47,500 nt of DNA from Adiantum capillus-veneris. Lineage: Eukaryota > Streptophyta > Polypodiopsida > Polypodiales > Pteridaceae. A program made the position numbers and the translations under genes. A model generated the notes under the pieces. It was given only the letters and a program-made list of their open reading frames with translations, was not told the origin of the DNA and did no database searches. Of the stretch, positions 43,705-47,500 are shown one piece after another. The DNA is taken from assembly GCA_014529385.2 (NCBI GenBank), contig CM043962.1, positions 41,672,098-41,719,597 of the forward strand. Direction: 5' to 3'. Position 1 is the first letter of the stretch; every line of letters begins with the position of its first letter.

Positions 43705-43830
43705 ATATTATGGCCGGGCGGCGGCCGGAAAGTGGTCGGAAAACAACCGTCGGTTGGCCGGTGGCCGGTAGTCAATGGCCGGTGGTGGTCGAAAGTCAAT
43801 GGCCGGTGGCCGGTGGCCGGTGGCCGAATT
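43705..43830. repeat. GC-rich GGCCGGT minisatellite
   Basis: Repeated GGCCGGT units, including four in a row near 43,800-43,826, and two AGTCAATGGCCGGTG blocks. Strongly GC-rich against the AT-rich surroundings. Confidence 0.85.
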
Positions 43831-43956
43831 CAAAAGTGGACTTGTCTTCTCAAGGGCGGCCACACATGGGCGGATTGGAGGGTCCGATTTGGACTTATTC
43901 GCACAAGGGAGGCTACACATGGCTGCCTCTCATAAGAGAGGGCAGCCCTTTTGGCC

Positions 43957-43965
43957 TATAAAAGG
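43957..43965 (+). promoter_or_regulatory. TATA box, probably of an LTR
   Basis: TATAAAAGG is a near-ideal plant TATA box. It is followed by a leader-like sequence ending in GTGGACGTAGCCCACACTGG and GTGAACCATGTATATCGTGT (44,110-44,150), wording typical of the R-U5 end of plant LTRs, and then a CT tract. The LTR boundaries could not be fixed. Confidence 0.5.
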
Positions 43966-44155
43966 AGGCCATTTCTACACACATTTCATAGTGTGAAGTT
44001 GATGCAACAAGGTGAGTGTGAGGTGGTGAGAGTGAAGCAAGGCGGGAGCTCTATTCAGGGTTTAACTACTTCTTCTTTTGAAGTGCTAAAGCCATTGAGT
44101 GGCTGCTTTCCCGTGGACGTAGCCCACACTGGGTGAACCATGTATATCGTGTGTA

Positions 44156-44160
<5 letters not shown>

Positions 44161-44197
<37 letters not shown>
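44161..44197. repeat. (CT)n microsatellite
   Basis: 37 bp of CT within the putative LTR end. Confidence 0.95.
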
Positions 44198-44202
<5 letters not shown>

Positions 44203-45521
44203 ATAATCTCTTGTGTGTGAAATCTATCTCTCTCCATTAAGTAATCTGCTCAAATATCTATTTAGCTGCGTCATATTTCCTAACACCAAGTAGTGAGTGT
44301 TATCTCGCAATCAAGATAAAAATTTGGGGACTTGGATACACCAAAAATAGCTGAGTGCAAACACATAATTGACAAGATTTCCATTAGAGATTTGGTGACA
44401 AAAATGTCCTTTGTGCTTGACTGTAACAATCCTACCATACCATAGGTGTCGACTGATGCACCATCCTTGTTAAGCAACCCAAGCAAGCAATTAAAGCCTG
44501 ATTAGGTGGATTGTCATCATCACACCACAAAGCTTGACTTTATTAGAGGAGCTTGCCATTAATTGAGTTGGGTATATTCAATTGTTGAAAAGATATTAGA
44601 CCTAAGATGTGTGCATACTACTCTACTAGATATATCTTATCAATCAAGGTTGAGAAAGACATGGCCACAACTATCGCAAACTCATTGGGGCCCAGCTCGC
44701 CATCAAGGTTTCACCCCAAAAAGCTTCAAGACTATGCTATCAACTTGCTATCTCAGGCATGGTAGACCTTCTTGGCCACAATTATAGCTCTCTCAGAGTG
44801 TAGAGATTGCAACAAGCACATGCGCCAAGGTGACATCAACCTACAGGCTTGCCTACTTTGTAAAATTTGGTGACCATAGGTACAAATCATCCTTGGCTCC
44901 TCCTTTGACCTGTAGATAATAGCTTTGTTGTAGTATCTAGTGTGCTATCATCATCGAGTTTCCCTTGTTGGACTCAAGCCTATCATCAACTTCAAGCTTG
45001 ATTGCCATGATAGCTCAAATAATTCTAGCATCATCAATTTCTTTGTAGGCTACCCTTACAAACATTCTCAAATTACCTGCCCCTATCAAATTCCTCTTTG
45101 CAAGCTAGGCAAGCCAATTTTGGAGGAAGGCCAGATGGTCATACACAGAGAAACTAAATTCGTTTTGCAAAATCAAAATTTCCATTTCTATTCATCATTT
45201 CTACTTTGTTGGCTATTATCATAACACCCATTTGAGTTGAGATGACTATGCTCTCCAGTATGGAGATGATGCAGTATGTCTATATGACCACCGAGAACTA
45301 GACACTACCATCAATGATAGTAAGACCTTTCTTGTGCGCACGCACGCACATACATGATATGCACACATAATGATTTGTATGTATTACCTAACAAGACACT
45401 TGCACAAACACATAAGTGCTAATACCATGCACCACACATGTCAAGTTCAAGAGGAGGAGATTTTGAGATTACAAGGGGAGTGTCAAGATTCAACCATGAT
45501 AATGACAACAATAAGATCAAC
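44198..45521. other. Unassigned DNA, possible interior of a degraded LTR element
   Basis: It lies between an LTR-end-like sequence (about 44,150) and a PPT/LTR edge (45,954), both plus strand, but no gag or pol motif is recognisable. The frame at 44,940-45,224 has no family signature. Confidence 0.35.
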
Positions 45522-45787
45522 CAATCAAGATGATCATGAAGAGACTACATCAATATGAAGAAGAACATCAAGATCAAGGAGACTTCAAAGACAATGAACC
45601 AAGACTCCGTGACAATGACATGAAAAAGATCAATCAACCATGAAGACTCACGCACAATCAAGATGACCATGAAGTGACTACATCAATATGAAGAAGAAGA
45701 TCAAGATCAAGACAACTTCAAAAATAATGAATCAAGACTCCTTGACAACAACATGAAAAAGATCAAACCCTGCAGACTCAGGCTCAA
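45522..45787. repeat. Tandem duplication, period 133 bp
   Basis: Units start CAATCAAGATGA at 45,522 and 45,655. Both carry GACTACATCAATATGAAGAA and ATGAAAAAGATCAA. Purine-rich on the plus strand. Confidence 0.9.
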
Positions 45788-45953
45788 TCAAATGATTTTC
45801 CATGATTGTACTACTTTAAAATAGAACCTAGGTGTGATGATAAATATCCACCTTGTGAACCATAGAGTGATGAATCATTTTGAGCCACCTATGATGTATC
45901 AGTGGACCTTAGGAAGCCTAGATGGATCACTAGAGAGAACCATGACTAGGTTT

Positions 45954-45963
45954 AAGGGGAGGA
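45954..45963 (+). other. Polypurine tract
   Basis: AAGGGGAGGA followed by T and then TGTTGGG, the usual plant PPT and LTR start. Confidence 0.6.
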
Positions 45964-46147
45964 TTGTTGGGAAGAAGTAACCCCAGCCATGGGTACTTAC
46001 CCTAACTCCCAATAGATGATATGTGTGACACACATTTATGATGACCACACCACTATCCATGTGAGTCTAGGAATTTGAGGATATGTATGTGCAAATAATG
46101 CACACATGACATCATTGATGACATCACAATATCCTCTCTACTCAAGC

Positions 46148-46154
46148 TATATAA
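46148..46154 (+). promoter_or_regulatory. TATA box within putative LTR
   Basis: TATATAA about 180 bp into the putative LTR, 74 bp ahead of the CT tract. Confidence 0.4.
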
Positions 46155-46219
46155 TCTCCCTTTGTATGAACCATATTGATGACATGAATCAATCCACTAC
46201 TTTGTGCCTACATTGCATT

Positions 46220-46339
<120 letters not shown>

Positions 46340-46430
46340 CCTAATTCTATCACCATGAATGGTATCTTAGTGAATCCACCATGAGGGGTATGTATCCCCA
46401 TCACCATCAACCTTGAAGATACTAATAACA

Positions 46431-47059
46431 ATCAAGATTTAGCCACACCTCACACTTATTTTGGAGATATTGATGAATCAATCCATGAAAATCATTCATT
46501 TGTGTAATGTAGGTAAAGAAATTGCAATAGGAGATTACCTATACAATGCCTAAAAAGCATCTGTCTAACAAGCTACACATGAAGCAATAGCCGTATTGCA
46601 AGGGAGATGAGCTACTCTACAATCCAAAAGAATATGGTTACCACACAGATTCAAATTCTTGATGTTACAAACCTTGTGAGTAGGTTACAGAGAAAATGCT
46701 GACATGCACATATAGGAACATGGTTTGACAAATACAATTTAGGGGTCACACAAATATCATCCTAATATTGCACCTAGGTCATGGATAGGCTAGAAATGGA
46801 TGCATAGAAGGGCAATTTTCACGGACTTCCATGCTTAGAATAGGGTGGATAGGCTATTCATACTTGGGATGAAAATTTCATTCAAAAAGTCCATGCAAGT
46901 GGATCTTTTGAATGGTTGACCTTGTGTGAATAGTGCATTGATTGACAATATTTTTTTTAAGTCATACTCACAATTGTGAGAGAAGTTATATTAACTCTAC
47001 AAAAAATGTACAATGAACCCTACAGCATAACATGTGCCTTGAGGGGGCAACATTTCTCA
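46431..47059. other. Unassigned DNA
   Basis: No clear gene. The part nearest 47,059 may be more decayed LINE sequence. Confidence 0.4.
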
Positions 47060-47500
47060 AAGGGGGCTATCAGATTTAGAAACATGAGAGTTAATAAGAT
47101 AGTTACATTTGCATAGGAATCTTTTCATTGATTTTAGAAATTCTTTCAAGTTGCATTTAGCTATTTTGAGGAGCGAACAGTGAAATACATGTACAAGATC
47201 ATAAAAGAATTAATCACCTTTGCCCTACTCTAGAAGGGAAGGAGCGCATACTCCAACTTTCGCATCTTGCTCCTCACTTTGTCCAAGACCCATTGTAACC
47301 TTTGCTTGTGTGAGTGATTTCAACCCCTAGTGAGGCCCCAAGGTGGCGAAAGATTTCTCCTTTTGAGACAATCTCTTTAGTCCAATCAGTTGTGTCAAAT
47401 GAGTTGTTTTCTGAGAGAAAAATCAATCTTGATTTCTCAATATTGCACTTTGAACTCGAGGTTGTGCCAAATGTTTGAACTGTCTCCATAGCCTTTTTGA
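47060..47500 (-). pseudogene. LINE reverse transcriptase relic, continues beyond the window
   Basis: The minus strand reads SSSKCNIEKSRLIFLSENN (a SGxKxNxxKS motif) and GEIFRHLGASLGVEI (the RYLG motif). Next come KVRSKMRKLEYALLPF and RAKVINSFMILYMYF, the conserved region that follows the RT active site in plant LINE ORF2. A stop falls after LLPF. The catalytic part would lie to the right of the window. Confidence 0.7.

Overview
The window looks like nuclear DNA of a land plant, most likely a fern. It is AT-rich, crowded with decayed retrotransposons and long (CT)n, (GT)n and (GA)n runs. It holds one intronless PLS-class pentatricopeptide repeat (PPR) gene whose repeat wording recalls the large PPR families of homosporous ferns. 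The fern assignment rests on recalled protein style, not on a search. Nothing bacterial, viral or organellar was seen.

Layout. 1-3.9 kb: non-coding DNA with a 76-bp tandem duplication, compound microsatellites and a cluster of alternative hairpins. 3.97-6.6 kb: the PPR gene (808 aa, plus strand), with an overlapping out-of-frame leader ORF. 7.4 kb: a frameshifted PPR relic. 7.9-8.8 kb: a gag relic (family B copy 3, minus). 8.88-9.10 kb: a tRNA-derived SINE with a 12-bp target duplication. 11.4-12.3 kb: LINE C-terminal relic (minus). 14.4-16.7 kb: 5'-truncated chromovirus-type Ty3/gypsy relic with a chromodomain (minus), abutting a LINE reverse transcriptase relic at 16.7-17.7 kb. 17.75-21.1 kb: unassigned DNA with several perfect palindromes. 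21.2-22.6 kb: a candidate LTR with a duplicated primer-binding-site module. 22.9-28.9 kb: family B copy 1 (minus; gag, protease and RT relics).

30,534-39,256 is the best preserved element: a Ty3/gypsy retrotransposon of Tat-like organisation on the minus strand. It has two 1,141-bp LTRs, an ACGT target duplication, PBS, PPT, an open gag, and a pol frame interrupted only by four in-frame stop codons. It carries two RNase H-like domains between RT and integrase. 39.7-43.4 kb: family B copy 2 (plus), head-to-head with copy 1. 43.5-46.4 kb: pieces of LTR-type sequence with TATA boxes, tandem duplications and a PPT/LTR edge. 47.06-47.5 kb: a LINE relic running off the window.

The only plausible host gene is the PPR gene, expected to act on organellar RNA. 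Everything else recognisable is transposon-derived. The most interesting leads are the dual-RNase H element with only transition-type stops, the family B gag with two zinc knuckles of unusual CX2CX3HX4C spacing, the LTR flanked by both PBS and PPT, the paired 20-bp palindromes, and the frame conflict at the PPR N-terminus.
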